DNA of 64,000 nucleotides from assembly GCA_001632425.1 (NCBI GenBank), contig KV425591.1, positions 1-64,000 on the forward strand, read 5' to 3'. Both the position numbers and the translations under genes were made by a program. Source of the stretch: Neolentinus lepideus HHB14362 ss-1. Taxonomy: Eukaryota; Basidiomycota; Agaricomycetes; Gloeophyllales; Gloeophyllaceae. The notes beneath the pieces were generated by a model that did not search any database, was not told the DNA's origin, and worked only from the letters and a program-made list of their open reading frames with translations. Shown one piece after another: positions 47,101 to 62,714 of the stretch. The stretch's first letter is position 1. Every line of letters begins with the position of its first letter.

Positions 47101-48424
47101 GTTCACGCCTGCTCTTGGGTTTCATGCGCCTCCTGACCGCGATATTCGTGAAGGCTTGGACGCAGTGCCCTTGACGGTCCTTCGAGTACCATCCGGCACT
47201 GATATCCCGCATGACGTGCAGATTCGCGATCTTGCTTATCTTGGTTCATACCATTGGATGGAGTCGGATACACCTACTTTTGTTGTACCAGGTGAGCTTT
47301 GCTGCTTATCGGACGATTGTATTCGCCAAGCCGACCCCCCTGGAAGGTTGTCCGCGTCGATGGCTCAACAAACGCCTACCATTCACTGTAACCGCGGATA
47401 AAGGCCGCAGCTATCTCAGCGAAAACGAGCATCACATGCCTGGTAATGCCCTCGTGCCGTTATTGCGCGCTGTCGACCTCGTCGAGGAAGAGGCGGATAA
47501 GGATCCATTCAAATGGCACACTGTCGACCTCGTGACGGATAGAAGAGGTATGCGGAAGCTCCTGCGCTGGATCAATGGCAAAGCAGATAGGAACTTCAGA
47601 ATCGACACGCAGCTGGCAGGGTCGCATACGGTACTGTTTAACCAGTGGGAAGCGCATACCACGGAAAATGCGTCTGGGAATTTTGGACTCACTTTTGAGA
47701 GAGCTACCTGTGCGACGTCACCGGGGTGCGAGCGTGGGCATACCAGGATAGTGAGTTACGTATGTCACCTTCCCTTCTGTATTGAAGATTTTCGCGGGGC
47801 CCTGGTTTACTGACTAGTATCAAGGACTTCGATGGGCTCAAGGTCGTGCTTCGCTTCAATGTCGATGCATTCTTGCCCACATCGTCCAGTTCAACGTCAG
47901 GCTCATCGTCACCCGTGAGCGTGGACAGCCTCGCGAGTGACCTTGCACACCTTGGCTTAGAATTGCCTCCGCGACTAAATGCTGAGGATGCCAAACCCGA
48001 TCCTATTTCCGGCCTGCGCGTTATCCGCACAGGCACCGCAGATATTGCCCAAGATAGTCTGCTAGAGTTGACCACTCGCTCAGAGAAGGGCATGGCGAGG
48101 TTTAATTGGGCAGAGTCCTACCCTCAGCTATTCCTATCGCAAACACCGAACCATTATCTGGCTATCCACAGGAACGGGCGGTTTCGCACCATAGTCAAGC
48201 GGAAGCTGGGCTCTCCCGAGATGCGGGAGGTCGAGCGCAAGGTGCAGCCTAGTCTAAAGAAACTAAGGCAGATTCTGCAGATCGTTCATGACCTTGTGAT
48301 AGAGCACGGAGAGACAGGACGGCTGAGTCTAGTTTGTGTTGGAGGAGTGCTGAAGGTCTTCAAAAGGACCGTTGTGGATAGCTTCCTGCCGGATCAGTTT
48401 CTGAGCCGTTTCCATGGGTGCTAA
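47101..48424 (+). CDS. Conserved fungal protein of unknown function
   Basis: Three exons give a continuous protein. It starts MFTPALGFHAPPDRDIREGL and has LAYLGSYHWMESDTPTFVVP. A splice at VPG joins CPRRWLNKRLPFTVTADKG, then NALVPLLRAVDLV, WHTVDLVTDRRGMRKLLRWI, FRIDTQLAGSHTVLFNQWE and GCERGHTRIVSY. The second intron joins DFDGLKVVLRFNVDAFLP. The pattern matches a widespread fungal protein family, some members of which carry a doubtful geranylgeranyl pyrophosphate synthetase label. No aspartate-rich prenyltransferase motif is visible here, so that label should not be used. The C-terminal half is hydrophilic. Confidence 0.75.
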
Positions 48425-48959
48425 GGGGTAAATAAGACTTGCTATATTCATTCCATGGCCCAGCTGCACTAACGTTCTCCAGCAGGATCGGGCTCCCTCT
48501 GTTCCTTCTCGGCATCAAGGACCTTGCTGAGGCCTCGCATCAGAATTGTCACAACACGAGTGCGACTATGCTGGTCCGAGTCTCCAGTTAAACGTCGTGG
48601 CCAGCAAAGTTTACGATAATAGAGTTTGAATCTTTGTAAAGTACAAACCAATCTGCATGAACGTGTTGGTGGTGACTTTGCGATCACATCATAAGCAGAG
48701 CCGACAATCCTTGAACAATGGACAGAAATCGTTGCTCAAAATCGGGCACAGAGGATGTTCCAGGGTCCATGCCGTGCTGGCAGGACTACCGCTGACGGAA
48801 CGTTCCACGGCTTCGAGAAATGATCTGCTGCGGTAGGTGCAGTTTGTATCTTCTGACCTATTTCTCAGATCCTCGCCATATCTTTCTCGAATGAAGTATT
48901 GTGTACTCGTTTTATTGATTTTCGAATGATGCAATTCTACATTGCGGCTAGGTTGATGA
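48425..48959. other. Convergent intergenic region
   Basis: Between the unknown-function gene and the arylsulfatase 3' end. No gene seen. Confidence 0.4.
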
Positions 48960-52035
<3,076 letters not shown>

Positions 52036-53113
52036 AACTTACTGCTGTTTTTGGAATGTAAGGCGCGGCGCGGCTTTTTGCACGCAAAACGGCCTCCCGA
52101 ATAGAAAAATATGTAGCGGCCTCTACAATGCCTGTACATGCGTAGAAATTTGTACACATTTTTTTATTATATCAAAGAAAATTCTGAGAATGAAAGAACA
52201 GGAAAAATCCTGCTAGAAATAATTGCTGTGTGAGGATGCCCCATTGCTACACCTTTCAGCCTGCAGAGGCCCTGTGCTTTAATGTATGGACCTGTTGTGC
52301 TCATGAGGACATTAGAGTATGTCTAGAAACTTGTTAAAAAAATCCCAGGCTGAGCAGCACACTTCCAGTATTTTGAAAGCCATGACAGGGTATTTCACTT
52401 TACTGCACTGTAGAAAGCCCATCAAGCTTCATATTCACCCTGGACTTTGGAAAAAATATCTACATGTATGTATACAGCCATATAAAAATGTTCCTATACT
52501 GCCTGATGTGTGGAAGGTGCATGCCGTGCATCTGCATCTCCCATTCCACTTTGTGCCACACAAGTGTGACCTATTAGGACGCGTGATGTCACGCGCATCA
52601 TGTAACGGTATTGGGAGATGCAGATGCACGCATGCACCTTCCACACATCAGGCAGTATAGGAACATTTTTATATGGCTGTATACATACATGTAGATATTT
52701 TTTCCAAAGTCCAGGGTGAATATGAAGCTTGATGGGCTTTCTACAGTGCAGTAAAGTGAAATACCCTGTCATGGCTTTCAAAATACTGGAAGTGTGCTGC
52801 TCAGCCTGGGATTTTTTTAACAAGTTTCTAGACATACTCTAATGTCCTCATGAGCACAACAGGTCCATACATTAAAGCACAGGGCCTCTGCAGGCTGAAA
52901 GGTGTAGCAATGGGGCATCCTCACACAGCAATTATTTCTAGCAGGATTTTTCCTGTTCTTTCATTCTCAGAATTTTCTTTGATATAATAAAAAAATGTGT
53001 ACAAATTTCTACGCATGTACAGGCATTGTAGAGGCCGCTACATATTTTTCTATTCGGGAGGCCGTTTTGCGTGTAAAAAGCCACGCCTTACATTCCAAAA
53101 ACAGCAGTAAGTT
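52036..53113. mobile_element. Long inverted-repeat (foldback) element, 1078 bp
   Basis: Two arms of about 505 bp (52036-52544 and 52611-53113) are inverted copies of each other with very few differences, separated by a 66-bp spacer. The outer ends are AACTTACTGCTG and its complement CAGCAGTAAGTT. Flanking sequences on the two sides do not match. The ORFs seen in each arm are the same sequence read twice and are not evidence of a gene. Such foldback structures are known as non-autonomous DNA elements; a transcript would form a long hairpin. Confidence 0.8.
52545..52610. other. Unique spacer of the hairpin element
   Basis: This 66-bp centre is the only sequence not shared by the arms. It contains its own small near-palindrome around gcgtgatgtcacgc. 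Confidence 0.6.
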
Positions 53114-55528
53114 ACAATTCTAGGGATAACACACGCAACAGTCTCGTCTGATTAGTTCTCTTCTTCCCAGTTTCTTTGTTCTTAAGTTCTGCTCAGACTA
53201 TGATACTTTACTCTCGTGCGCTTAGTTACCGGCTGCATCACACGTCGTCACATCATGAGCAGCGTCGACGATTCTGAAGTCGGACCCGCACCGTTGCTGA
53301 CTCTCTGCTTGGCCGAGATGACCGTGGCTCCCTTGTTTTCACCCACGATGTTCGATATTTTCTCTTGTGTTCTACCTTTGATGTCCGTTGTATCGTGTCT
53401 GAAATTTCCCCCTTGTTTTGCGATACGAGCAGGTGTCCGATTGTCCCTTGTCGGAGAAAATTCGGAGAGGATAGCCGGCTAGTACCTAGTAGCGAAACGC
53501 AGGCAGCTTGATAACAAGAGGCAGCAGAGAACCGGGCTCCTATAGGACAGGGGCAGGATAGCTCCGACCTGCTGGTTGGCGTCCTCCATTTCAATCGCAT
53601 GAGAGAAGATGAACGACGTTTCGGACGGTTACGGCAGGCAATGCTCTTGGGAACGGAGTGAGCGAGGACGTTGCCCTTTCCGTCGAAGGGGGTTGTCGTG
53701 CTGTGTCTTCTGAACGGCGGTAGACGGAGTGTCTCCGAACTTGATCAGCGGGAGGACAAGACGGGCTACCGCTGGCGGTGCAGCTATGAATATGTGATGC
53801 AAGGTTGCACCGGTGTTCTTCTCGTTGGTGGAGCAGTGTCGGCCGAAGATGAGGGTTCAGATGCAGTAAGAAAAGGAAGGAAATGAAACGAGCGTGCTGT
53901 CCCGGCAACCAGAACCAGAAGGACGGAGAACTATATTCAGCAGGATAACGAGGAAGACCGCGCGGCTCCGAGCCTTCAGCAAACATAGCACACCTGGTAC
54001 AGCATGGGGCCACCCTGATACGCTACTTCACGCAACGCAACAGGGGTGCCGTGTATTATCCACTCTTACTCGATTACCGGAGAAACCTCGGGCCGCCTTA
54101 CCACAGCAACATGCGCATTGATTTATAGCTAGGGACTAGGCGTCCACCAAGGCAGGCTTATTGCCAAAAGGCTAGATGCAATTAATGGGTTATCTTCGGC
54201 GCAGCTGGGGTGGGCGTACCTGAAGGACGCAACACCGAGGACAGGGCTAGGAAGGTGATGAGGTTGTGTGCGAGGGACAGGCTGGATATAGGATGCCGGC
54301 GCAAATCAAGAGTTGGAAGGAAACGGCGAACACGAGGGGGTGATGGGTTCTGAGTCGGATTTGCTGAGCGGAGAGAAAGAAAGACAGAGATACGGACGCC
54401 GACTGAATTCTGAACTGAATTCGGTGAATGTCCGTATCTTTCTTGTTCTCTCCGAAGCAACCGCTGCCGATTAACAAATGAATGGAAGGGCGCTTGTCAT
54501 GAAGGCGCAGGCGCGATAAGTCACAATAAGTCACTGGGACGTTGATTATCGGCGCAGGAATGCATTATACGCAGTGAAGTCATCGAGAGTTCTGATAAGA
54601 TTTGGACAAAGCGGGCGTTCATGACGATGGAAGCACGAGATCGAGGAGAATCCCGTACAACGTTGTGGCGTCTGCGCGCTTGGAAGGCATCCGAGTCCAG
54701 ACCAAGTCGTCGTTGGGTGTAATTGGGTGAAAGACCTCGGTTAGAGTTCATGCCTTGAAGGATGCGAGAGGTCAAGAAGACGGATCTGAGGATGTGCGAC
54801 TATGACTACCACTGACGTCCGGCACGTTGAGGGTGACCGTGTCCTGGGGAGGCCCTTACGATTATAGGGCGCTTTCCTTAGTCACCCACACCTCAAATCC
54901 AATACTAATTTCGGTATGAGCCAAGGAGCGAGTGTCGGAGATCTAGACTGAAGCGACATATTAGCACATCGTTGACAAGGCTGATGTACGGAATTTTACT
55001 AGATATCATCGTGGTTTGTGTGCTCCATTCGAGGTGTGAAACTGCGGCCGAGGCTGCAGCAATATTCCCGACATGAAAACACATGATCGAACGTCTCCGG
55101 GTAACAAAGAAACACTAGAGAAATCTTTTTTTCTCCTCCTCCGTCTGTAGAAGACGGCGCAAGGCTGGTGTCTACTCCGTCGCAAGGTCTGGCTTGTCGC
55201 TGGCTAGGAAAGGCAGCAGCGGGCGGTGATAAGGCAGGCGGACCCGTATGTTATTCGAACTAGCGGAGATTTGTGTCGGTGAGAAGTCGGATGGACTAGT
55301 GAGAAGGTGATGGTTGTATCAGATAGAGCATGGAAAAAGCAGTGCACTGACTGCTCAAAACGCATCGGCGTTTGCCGGTCTATTTCCCCGAGATTGGAAC
55401 TCCGCCGTCACTGGTCCGTCAAGAGGTCGGGACGCGCTGCTTACAGTGACGCGGCCTCTTCCTGCTGTTCCCCCCACATTTTCTGTCCATTTTCTCCTCT
55501 ATTTTTGCCACTGTGCTTCCCAGCTTCA
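53114..55528. other. Long region with no supported gene, promoter of the proteasome gene at its right end
   Basis: Scattered ORFs of 65-140 codons on both strands show no domain and could not be joined by plausible introns. The rightmost few hundred bases lead into the proteasome start codon. No repeat was recognised. Confidence 0.3.
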
Positions 55529-56636
55529 ATGATAGTCGTTCCGACAATGAATCCCATGAACACAGCCTCGCACCCCCAGCAGAGACAGTTCAACCCGTAT
55601 ACCGAGAACGGCGGCACTATCCTTGCTATTGCAGGATTGGACTTCAGTGTCATCGCTGGCGACACGCGGCAGTCGGAAGGATACAACATTCAAACACGAT
55701 ACGCGCCCAAGGTGTTCAGATTGTACGAGCCTCTGTCGCGTGCGCTCCGTGTCCTAGATGCTGACCGGATTAACACAGAACCGACCGCGCAGTCCTGGCC
55801 GTGAACGGGTTCGCGGCAGATGGTAACATGTTTGTCAAAAAAGTGAAGCAGCGGCTAGAGGTATGTCTGTGGCCTTTAACATCTCCCAAGTGGCTCATAA
55901 CAACCTATGAGCAGTGGTACCGTCATGCGCACGCCAAGGATATGCCCCTACACGCGATCGCCCGCCTCATCCAGACTATGCTCTATGCCCGCCGATTCTT
56001 CCCCTACTACGTGTATAACATCCTCGGAGGCATTGAGGATGACGGTACGTCTTCCTTCATCTATCTATTTTTATCTCGATCCCTCATTCATCGTCTTATC
56101 TCACATATCCATACTTGGTAGGTTCGGGCGCCGTCTACTCCTTCGACCCAGTTGGTTCTTACGAGCGGGAGACATGTCGAGCCGCGGGGGCGGCGCAGTC
56201 GCTCGTGCAGCCGTTCTTGGACAACCAGGTCGGTCATTTGACTAGGTACTATGCACATATGCGCCTATGCTGACTTGTTGATCCGTGGTAATGTCATTCG
56301 TATGGCAGATATATTTTAAGAATCAACAGCCAGCACTAGGCACCTCGCACCCCGCACACCTGCCACTACCGCAGGTTCTCAGACTGGTCATTGACTCCTT
56401 CACAGGCGCGACGGAGCGCCATATTGAGGTACGCGAGGCCCTGCTCTTTGTAACCTCACACAGCGTCTGACGTAACGTGCGGCGTATAGGTCGGTGATGG
56501 CCTGGAGATGTTTGTAGTCTTGGCGAAGGGGCACGACCTGGCAGGGTTGGAAGGCATCGCGGGTTTGCAGGAAATGTCGACAAAATCGGACGGTGAACGG
56601 ATTTTCGTTATTAGGAGAGAACTCAAGAAGGATTAA
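55529..56636 (+). CDS. PRE7: 20S proteasome subunit beta-6 (PSMB1/Pre7)
   Basis: A non-catalytic beta ring subunit of the 20S proteasome. The N-terminal block is [20 protein letters not shown], then [13 protein letters not shown] and [10 protein letters not shown] short intron joins [18 protein letters not shown], then [66 protein letters not shown] and [15 protein letters not shown]. It ends [10 protein letters not shown]. About five introns are present. The Thr used for catalysis by beta-1, -2 and -5 is absent, as expected for beta-6. The ATG could be at 55529 or 55547, both in frame. Confidence 0.95.
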
Positions 56637-58913
56637 CCACATGTCACTCTGCATCGACTGTTGTATTACTGCGTCACGACGGACTATTTTTGTCCTTAAT
56701 ATTTAGATAGTGGTCACCTTACTTGCTCTCTTACGCCTCCATCCTTGCAATTGGTGTCCAGTCAGGTCACGATCCTTGTGTGCAATTGGAATCTCAAGAT
56801 TATTTATTTATTTTTCGTGATCGATGACTCTGTTCAATGTTGCGACCTCCTGACTATGAAAACACGCCCTTCCTTGAATATGTGGAAGATGTCCGAAGGT
56901 TTGTGGCTGCTCGTACACACCCGGGCTGCTATAGATCTCCATCCTGATCTCTGTGATGTCGCTAATCGGGCTGGTGAGTAGCGGGCTACCTTTTACCCGA
57001 TACAGCTCTACTTGTTTCAATACGAATTGTTGCTTGCAGAGCGTGCTATATCCGCAATCCTGCGAGTATCTTGCGAACTCGACTGCTGTCATTCACTGTT
57101 TGTATTGTTCGAGCTAGTTCTTCCAATGGGTCCTGGAACGTGTGCTTTTAAAGCAGTGGATATAGTAACTTGCAGCACGCTCTCTTACCTCCTGGATTAC
57201 CCCTGACATGGGAGTGATCCCCAGACGTCTCCGCTTAACATAAACCTATCCAAGGAGATTGGCTTGGGAGGTCCATGGAAGCTTCAGGTGAACTAACTTG
57301 CATCATGCTATATACCTTCAAGTTGCGTATGTCAAGATCAAGTTAATTAAATCATACGGCTCCTTCTGAAAGACAATATCGAGGTGGCACAGAGTCAGAA
57401 TGTGAACAGACGTTGTAAGAGCAGCCTGAGTCCGATGCTTATGCGACCAATCACCGACTTCCGTCCAATGACCTGTTTTCCCGATTCATGATGTAGAGTG
57501 GTGGCTACATGCGAGTTCCGGTGCTATGGTCCGTTTCTTTTAATTTGTCTGAAGTTGGCGTTGTGTCTCTGACGTACTGCTGTTATTTATACTACTGTGC
57601 CCGATGCCAGTGGTGCTAGGAGCTACCTAGTTCTCCGCACACTGTCCTTTGCAAACTGGACGCATGAACCTCCGAAATAACAGACGTAGGAGTGTACAGT
57701 GATCGAGCTTGCGCGATTTGGAACTGGTGTGTGGACTGAGTGTCTCTCCAAATAGTGTGCATCCGTCCTTGGTACCATGCCCAGGTCCTATCTCACATGC
57801 CGATATCCACGGAGAAACTGCTCGCCTTTCGAGGGAGCTTTTCTGTATGCAGTGCTAAATTTTGTACGTAAACGTACATTTTAATTGACTAGACGGCACC
57901 CCTCCTTCTGACCATTAATCATGACAGAGTGTCATCAGAAGCCACAATGGACGTAGCTACCTCATGACCGCAGCCTGATTCATACATCTAATTAATGTGT
58001 CGGCATATCGGGGAATCCGTCATTTGGTAGGAGTATTAACATGTCAGCTCCGAGCTTTTGGCTAACATAATGAAGCTAATCGTACCAAAACACCCAATGC
58101 GGAGAACCGCCTAATCCTAATTCCACGGATGGAGTTCAGGCGATGAAAATATAGTGACGAGCATGGACGTACGCGGCAGGCACTATATGTAACAGGGAAT
58201 GAGTCGAAGGAGGATCAGTTGATCACGTAGCCACCATTTAGCCATAACGACGACATGCCCAAATAACGCGTACGCGAAGTGTCGATCATATACTGCAAAC
58301 CGACGTTCTTATCCAGTGAAAGGAGCATTAATGTCTCTGATTATTAATCTCTGGTATGCTTAAGTGCAAAGGTGTTCAATTACGCGAATTCGCATTGTAC
58401 CTAGGACACCCCTCGGACCGCCACACTAAATTACTTCCGGCTTGCTGCAGAACAGTAAGCGCTATCGGCATTTCATAATCATAAGTGATATTGATTCCAT
58501 TGAAGTTGAATACGTAAATATCACAATGAATCTTTGAGTACTATGACAGTTTGTGGACCTTGTGTTCTACTTACCCTGGACCCTCGTGACAGATTGAGGA
58601 TTCCATAAACATTCTCTCTGCTACTCGTTCTGCGTTTCCTCTATTGCACCGTCGTGGAAGTCGCCCGCCCTCATGAGTCATACTGAGTATGACTCATAGG
58701 CTGATACTCCTGCGCGTACCAGCGTCTTTCATTGATAAATAGATCTTGATCACTGGCATCTCATCAGGACCCTGTTCATCGACACCCTGATAGGTTGATA
58801 CCAGAACTAGCAAGCTAGCCTGACACTAGTCCGGAGCTTCGATACTAATTGTGACGACTTTACGACTGATAAGAAATCGTCTCGATCTCATGAAGTGAAG
58901 TGGAAGAGCAGAG
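56637..58913. other. Long intergenic region
   Basis: 2.3 kb with no gene that could be supported on either strand. A 25-bp palindrome with two AP-1/Gcn4-like sites lies at 58673-58697. Confidence 0.35.
58673..58697. promoter_or_regulatory. Palindrome with two TGA(G/C)TCA sites
   Basis: Arms ATGAGTCATAC and GTATGACTCAT flank a 3-bp centre (TGA). Each arm holds a 7-bp TGAGTCA/TGACTCA box, the bZIP (Gcn4/AP-1) recognition sequence. Its role is not known; it lies 3' of the F-box gene and far from any start codon seen here. Confidence 0.35.
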
Positions 58914-60275
58914 TTACTCCTCCACGGGAAGCATATGCTGTGCATTAAGCCGCACGTCACGAGCTCGGCATTGACACGACAGGAGCGCCATGCATCGTCC
59001 GTAGATAGGTTGGCGGGAGACATCATCGTGGGCCAGCACTTCGATGAGCTTCAAACATGGGAATGCGTCGACGTCCATAAGAATACCGGCCAGGTCAGAG
59101 GCGAAAGACTCTGTCGACCATACGAGCCTCATGTAGCTCAGCTTCGACAAGTGGCGGATACTAAGCGGTAAATGGACGGGAACAACATCGACAAACATGA
59201 GCGTTAGAGCTTCCAGTCGCTCAAGGAGCGAATAGTCGATGCCTTCCATGATCTCATACATCGGATCGTATGTACGGGAGAGCCACCCGACATTAATAGT
59301 GAGTTTCTTCAGAGAATAGCGATACGTGGAGTGTATGATACGGACCACGCTGTGCAGTGGAGTGGAAATAGACAACCCCCAGAGGTCCAAGGATTCCAGG
59401 GGAGCAACCGGAAGCGATACAGAAGGCGGGATACTTAAATCTTTCAATCTGACTATGCGTAAAGCAGGAAGCCTTGACCAGTGAGACCATTGAGGTTCGA
59501 TGACGGTGCAAGCAATGTGTAGCTCCTCGAGGACAGGGAAACACAATTCGTCTCCTTGAAAAAGTATCTCAGTCGTGGGGCCGACTAGTGCGAGGAGCGT
59601 CAATCGTTGTGTTGCCATGCTCCTTACGATAAGTTCTTGGAAGTCCCAGAGGTGGTATTCTCGGTCCAGTGTGGACTCGCATGGTGTTAAAATTAGGTGT
59701 TTGAGGGCATCGCATGCAGCCAACACCCTCGCAAGACTGCGTCCGTGCTCCACCGCAAAACTCTGATGGGTTTCATCTCGCAGATGTTCATCGAATAAAT
59801 CAAGCATGCAAAGACACTGCACACGGGAGGCCAAATAGGGATTGTTGTCCAGGGTACTCGCGAACAGCGTAATGTCGTCACATCAGAGAGTAGTTGGCCT
59901 CTGATAGAGGAGGGACACACCCAAGGAGTACCATTCCTTGCAAACGAGTAGCGCAGAGCATAACCAAGCTCTCTCAAATGCCGCTTCGACCAGCTCTTCC
60001 GCTAGATTCCACTGGTCATTCTGAGTGTCATCGAAGGGCTCGTCCGAAGAGGGCCATCCCGGCAAGCTAACGCTTGCGAGAGCTTCCAAAATTTCTAGGA
60101 TGATTTCGGGCGGCAACACATCATTTATTCCGGTTTTCCGCTGCGATGCGATAGTCTTCGAGCAATATTGGTAGTTTTTGCGAGATTTCCGACTCATGAA
60201 GCGACGGATCCTTGAGAAGAGCTCGGAGCCTGGGTCTGAGTGCACACTAATTGCATCCAATCGAAGGCGTGTCAA
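58914..60275 (-). pseudogene. F-box/leucine-rich protein 2, with in-frame stop
   Basis: A paralog of the F-box gene at 39732-41356. The F-box block is INDVLPPEIILEILEALASV with CSALLVCKEWYSLGVSLLYQ. After a TGA at 59883-59885 the same frame goes on with CDDITLFASTLDNNPYLASR, VQCLCMLDLFDEHL and a leucine-rich C-terminal part (FPVLEELHIACTVIEPQWSH). It ends LPVEE at 58914. No ATG is seen upstream of MSRKSRKN (60195), so a 5' exon may be missing. The stop lies in a loop between F-box and repeats; no intron that skips it is evident. Probably non-functional. Confidence 0.7.
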
Positions 60276-61219
60276 TAGAACGTGCTATCGAGCTACATGT
60301 ACTATTACTTGCCTAGTACTCCGGTACTCCGCGTCGGCTCGACTTTTTGCAGCAGACTTGATCCAAGCCATCCTGTACGTCGTCGAGAGCGTGGTTCAGT
60401 CGACTTAATCGTCCAGTGATCAATGTGGGAAGAGGTCAAGAGAGAATGGGGCGTGGCCCATGGAACCTCTAGCCGCCATCAGTACTAGTGCGTATTGGTC
60501 GATCATGATAACCCAATGTGGCGCAGCTACAGTACTAGGGCTGCCTAGTCGGGAAAACAATGGCAGTCAGCGATTAGAAGAACAACTTCAGACGCGATTG
60601 CGATGTCAACAATGCCTATTCCTTGAGCGGGTCCGCAGAAAGACAGACGTCCACTACGAAATTCGATTGCCACAACCCGGGCCGTGGCTCCGGCTTCCGC
60701 CATGGCCACCCGCTTTTGACCTTAACGGTGTATTTAGTACATGCATCAGCAGTCCCTTCTCAATCTTCAATGCTCGGTGAACCCGGCTTGCCTGGGAAAG
60801 ATAAATAGGATTGTTTCAGATGCTTACCATGGCAATAATCGCAACCACTAAGCCTGGACGCCCACAGTGACCCACTAGGTCACACATAGCAACTTTCATT
60901 CATTGATGCAGTCGGAAAAAACAAGGCTAGTAATGTAGTTCTAGCAGCGTAGCTGAGATATGCCTTGTATTTTCATTGTTTGACCGATCTGCTTATCCGA
61001 TTTTGTTGTAGTTCTGCACTGGCTTCAGTCTGCTCTCAATATTGGAAGGCTCGACCACATCCACATAAATAGTCCAACATCTGCTCTATGCTCTATCAAC
61101 GCCCCATCCTACTTTCGTACACACTATAGTCATCGCTCGAAATTAACAGCAGCCCCGTGAGTCTCCTCATCATTCACATTCTTGTGCAGGAGCTGACAGA
61201 CAGCTCAAACGCCAGCCGT
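60276..61219. other. Intergenic region
   Basis: Between F-box gene 2 and the next hypothetical gene. Its left end may hold a 5' exon of F-box 2. No gene supported. Confidence 0.35.
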
Positions 61220-61924
61220 ATGGAATCCGCGGCAGAAAACGGCATCGCTCGACCCCAAACTTGGCAAGGGGGACATCCAGCCCAGAAATCGTCTCCTACA
61301 GACAAGAGGCTGCTTTCCGATTCGGCAGTGACACATCAACTTCGAAATCGCGAACAAGAGCGCAACGCCAGGATGGCTGGCAGAGATTCGAGCCGCAGAA
61401 CCGACTCTGGTAGTGTGGTGCCGCTGTCAAATGCAACTGACGAAGAAGGAGCCCTCCAGTTATCACCGTGGTCGAACGATCCAATACGGTTCTGCACGTC
61501 ACCTGAACGCTTGCTGGGACGGATGTCACCTGATGGTCCGTTGAGGCGGACGAATATGAGGCGCATTGTAAGGCAGGCAGTGGCCGATCGTGACATCTCC
61601 AACACCGAGTTTCTCGCTAAGGCCTCCATGATTACCGAATATGGGGAAACCCTACATTCAACGTCCCAATGGGAAGATTCATCTCTCATCACACTCATGG
61701 AGCCCCAGTCTGAGCTCTCTGCTACCGAGTCCTCCCTGCATAGTCCTCCAGCTATGCGCCACACGATTGAATGTGAAGTGCCATCTACAGTCCGGAGTTT
61801 GTGCACAGTTTTCAACGGGAAGGATGACCCTGTGGATGTTTGTCAAGCTGAACTGGATATGCCTCCAAGTCAGGAATCCTCCAACGCCACAAACCGTGGA
61901 CTTCGCAGTGTCGCTACTGTATAG
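61220..61924 (+). CDS. Hypothetical hydrophilic protein
   Basis: An uninterrupted ORF of 234 codons from the first ATG that makes sense (61220, MESAAENGIARPQTWQGG) to a TAG at 61922-61924. The product is polar and Ser/Arg/Glu-rich, with no signal peptide, membrane segment or recognised domain; an upstream non-ATG extension is ignored. Part of it (DGPLRRTNMRRIVRQAVADR) could be helical. The next gene on the same strand starts about 480 bp later. Confidence 0.45.
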   Translation: MESAAENGIARPQTWQGGHPAQKSSPTDKRLLSDSAVTHQLRNREQERNARMAGRDSSRRTDSGSVVPLSNATDEEGALQLSPWSNDPIRFCTSPERLLGRMSPDGPLRRTNMRRIVRQAVADRDISNTEFLAKASMITEYGETLHSTSQWEDSSLITLMEPQSELSATESSLHSPPAMRHTIECEVPSTVRSLCTVFNGKDDPVDVCQAELDMPPSQESSNATNRGLRSVATV

Positions 61925-62404
61925 GATGCGATCTACTAGAATGCGATGCGAGATTTATTGGTAGACACTTCTTTTATCCTCGGACGAATTAGCCACGTTC
62001 ATTATCATGGATCATGGATTCTTAGCTGTGTGTATGACGCCCTCAAGAGCTAATATTCTCTACACAAATTAGGAAAATATGAAATATACGTTTTAGACAA
62101 CATGGATTTGAGATGCATCGCTATCGTTTACATGGCTCACGCTACAGGCTGAAGCCACATCGATGTGGCAAGACGGGTCACGTTATGCGAGCTGTCACGT
62201 AAGTCACGCGAGTGGCGCGCACTCGGTGATTCCCGAAACATTGAGAATTGTGGCAGACGGTGGCGTAAAATGACGTCCTATGACATCTCCTCCTCCTCAC
62301 CGAGATGACCTCATCGGGTTAACACGGATGCTGGCAGAGTTGCTCGTCGACAAGCATAAATCATATCTTCTGCACGTGACTCACAACTCATTCTCACCAC
62401 CACG
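61925..62404. other. Intergenic region
   Basis: No gene seen. Confidence 0.4.
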
Positions 62405-62714
62405 ATGGCCACAACCCATAATTTTGTCGGTGACAAGCTTGTCGACGAGCTCCCTGCTCAGGCCACACAGAAGATCAATGACGATGAACTAACGAAAAGG
62501 GAGGCCCAGCGGTTACAGAACGGTGCCCGCGAGGCCGGCGTGAACAAGCGTGCTGGTGCTGCGGCTCTCGATCCGTCAGGTATGTTATTTCGTGGTCTAG
62601 GGAGTGCGAGGTCGGGTTTTTATTATAATGTTCTTCATTGTAGAACACGATTCAAGAAGCCAAAACACAAGTACCCACAGCGATCCCAAGCCCGTTCAGG
62701 ACCCTGTTCTCTAG
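62405..62714 (+). CDS. Small hypothetical two-exon protein
   Basis: The ATG at 62405 gives MATTHNFVGDKLVDELPAQA, then NDDELTKREAQRLQNGAREA and KRAGAAALDPS. A 62-bp intron with GT-AG ends (about 62580-62641) joins EHDSRSQNTSTHSDPKPVQD, and the frame ends PVL-stop at 62714. The 80-residue product is polar and charged, with no recognised domain. The frame continues cleanly across the intron, which argues for a real gene. It is convergent with the AFG2-like gene. Confidence 0.5.

Noticed and set aside
52319..52835. Two identical protein ORFs in the hairpin element as a gene
   Set aside because: They are the same arm read twice because the arms are inverted copies; there is no domain and no independent evidence of coding.
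53216..54775. A minus-strand multi-exon gene between the hairpin element and the proteasome gene
   Set aside because: The ORFs could not be joined with plausible introns and no motif was recognised.
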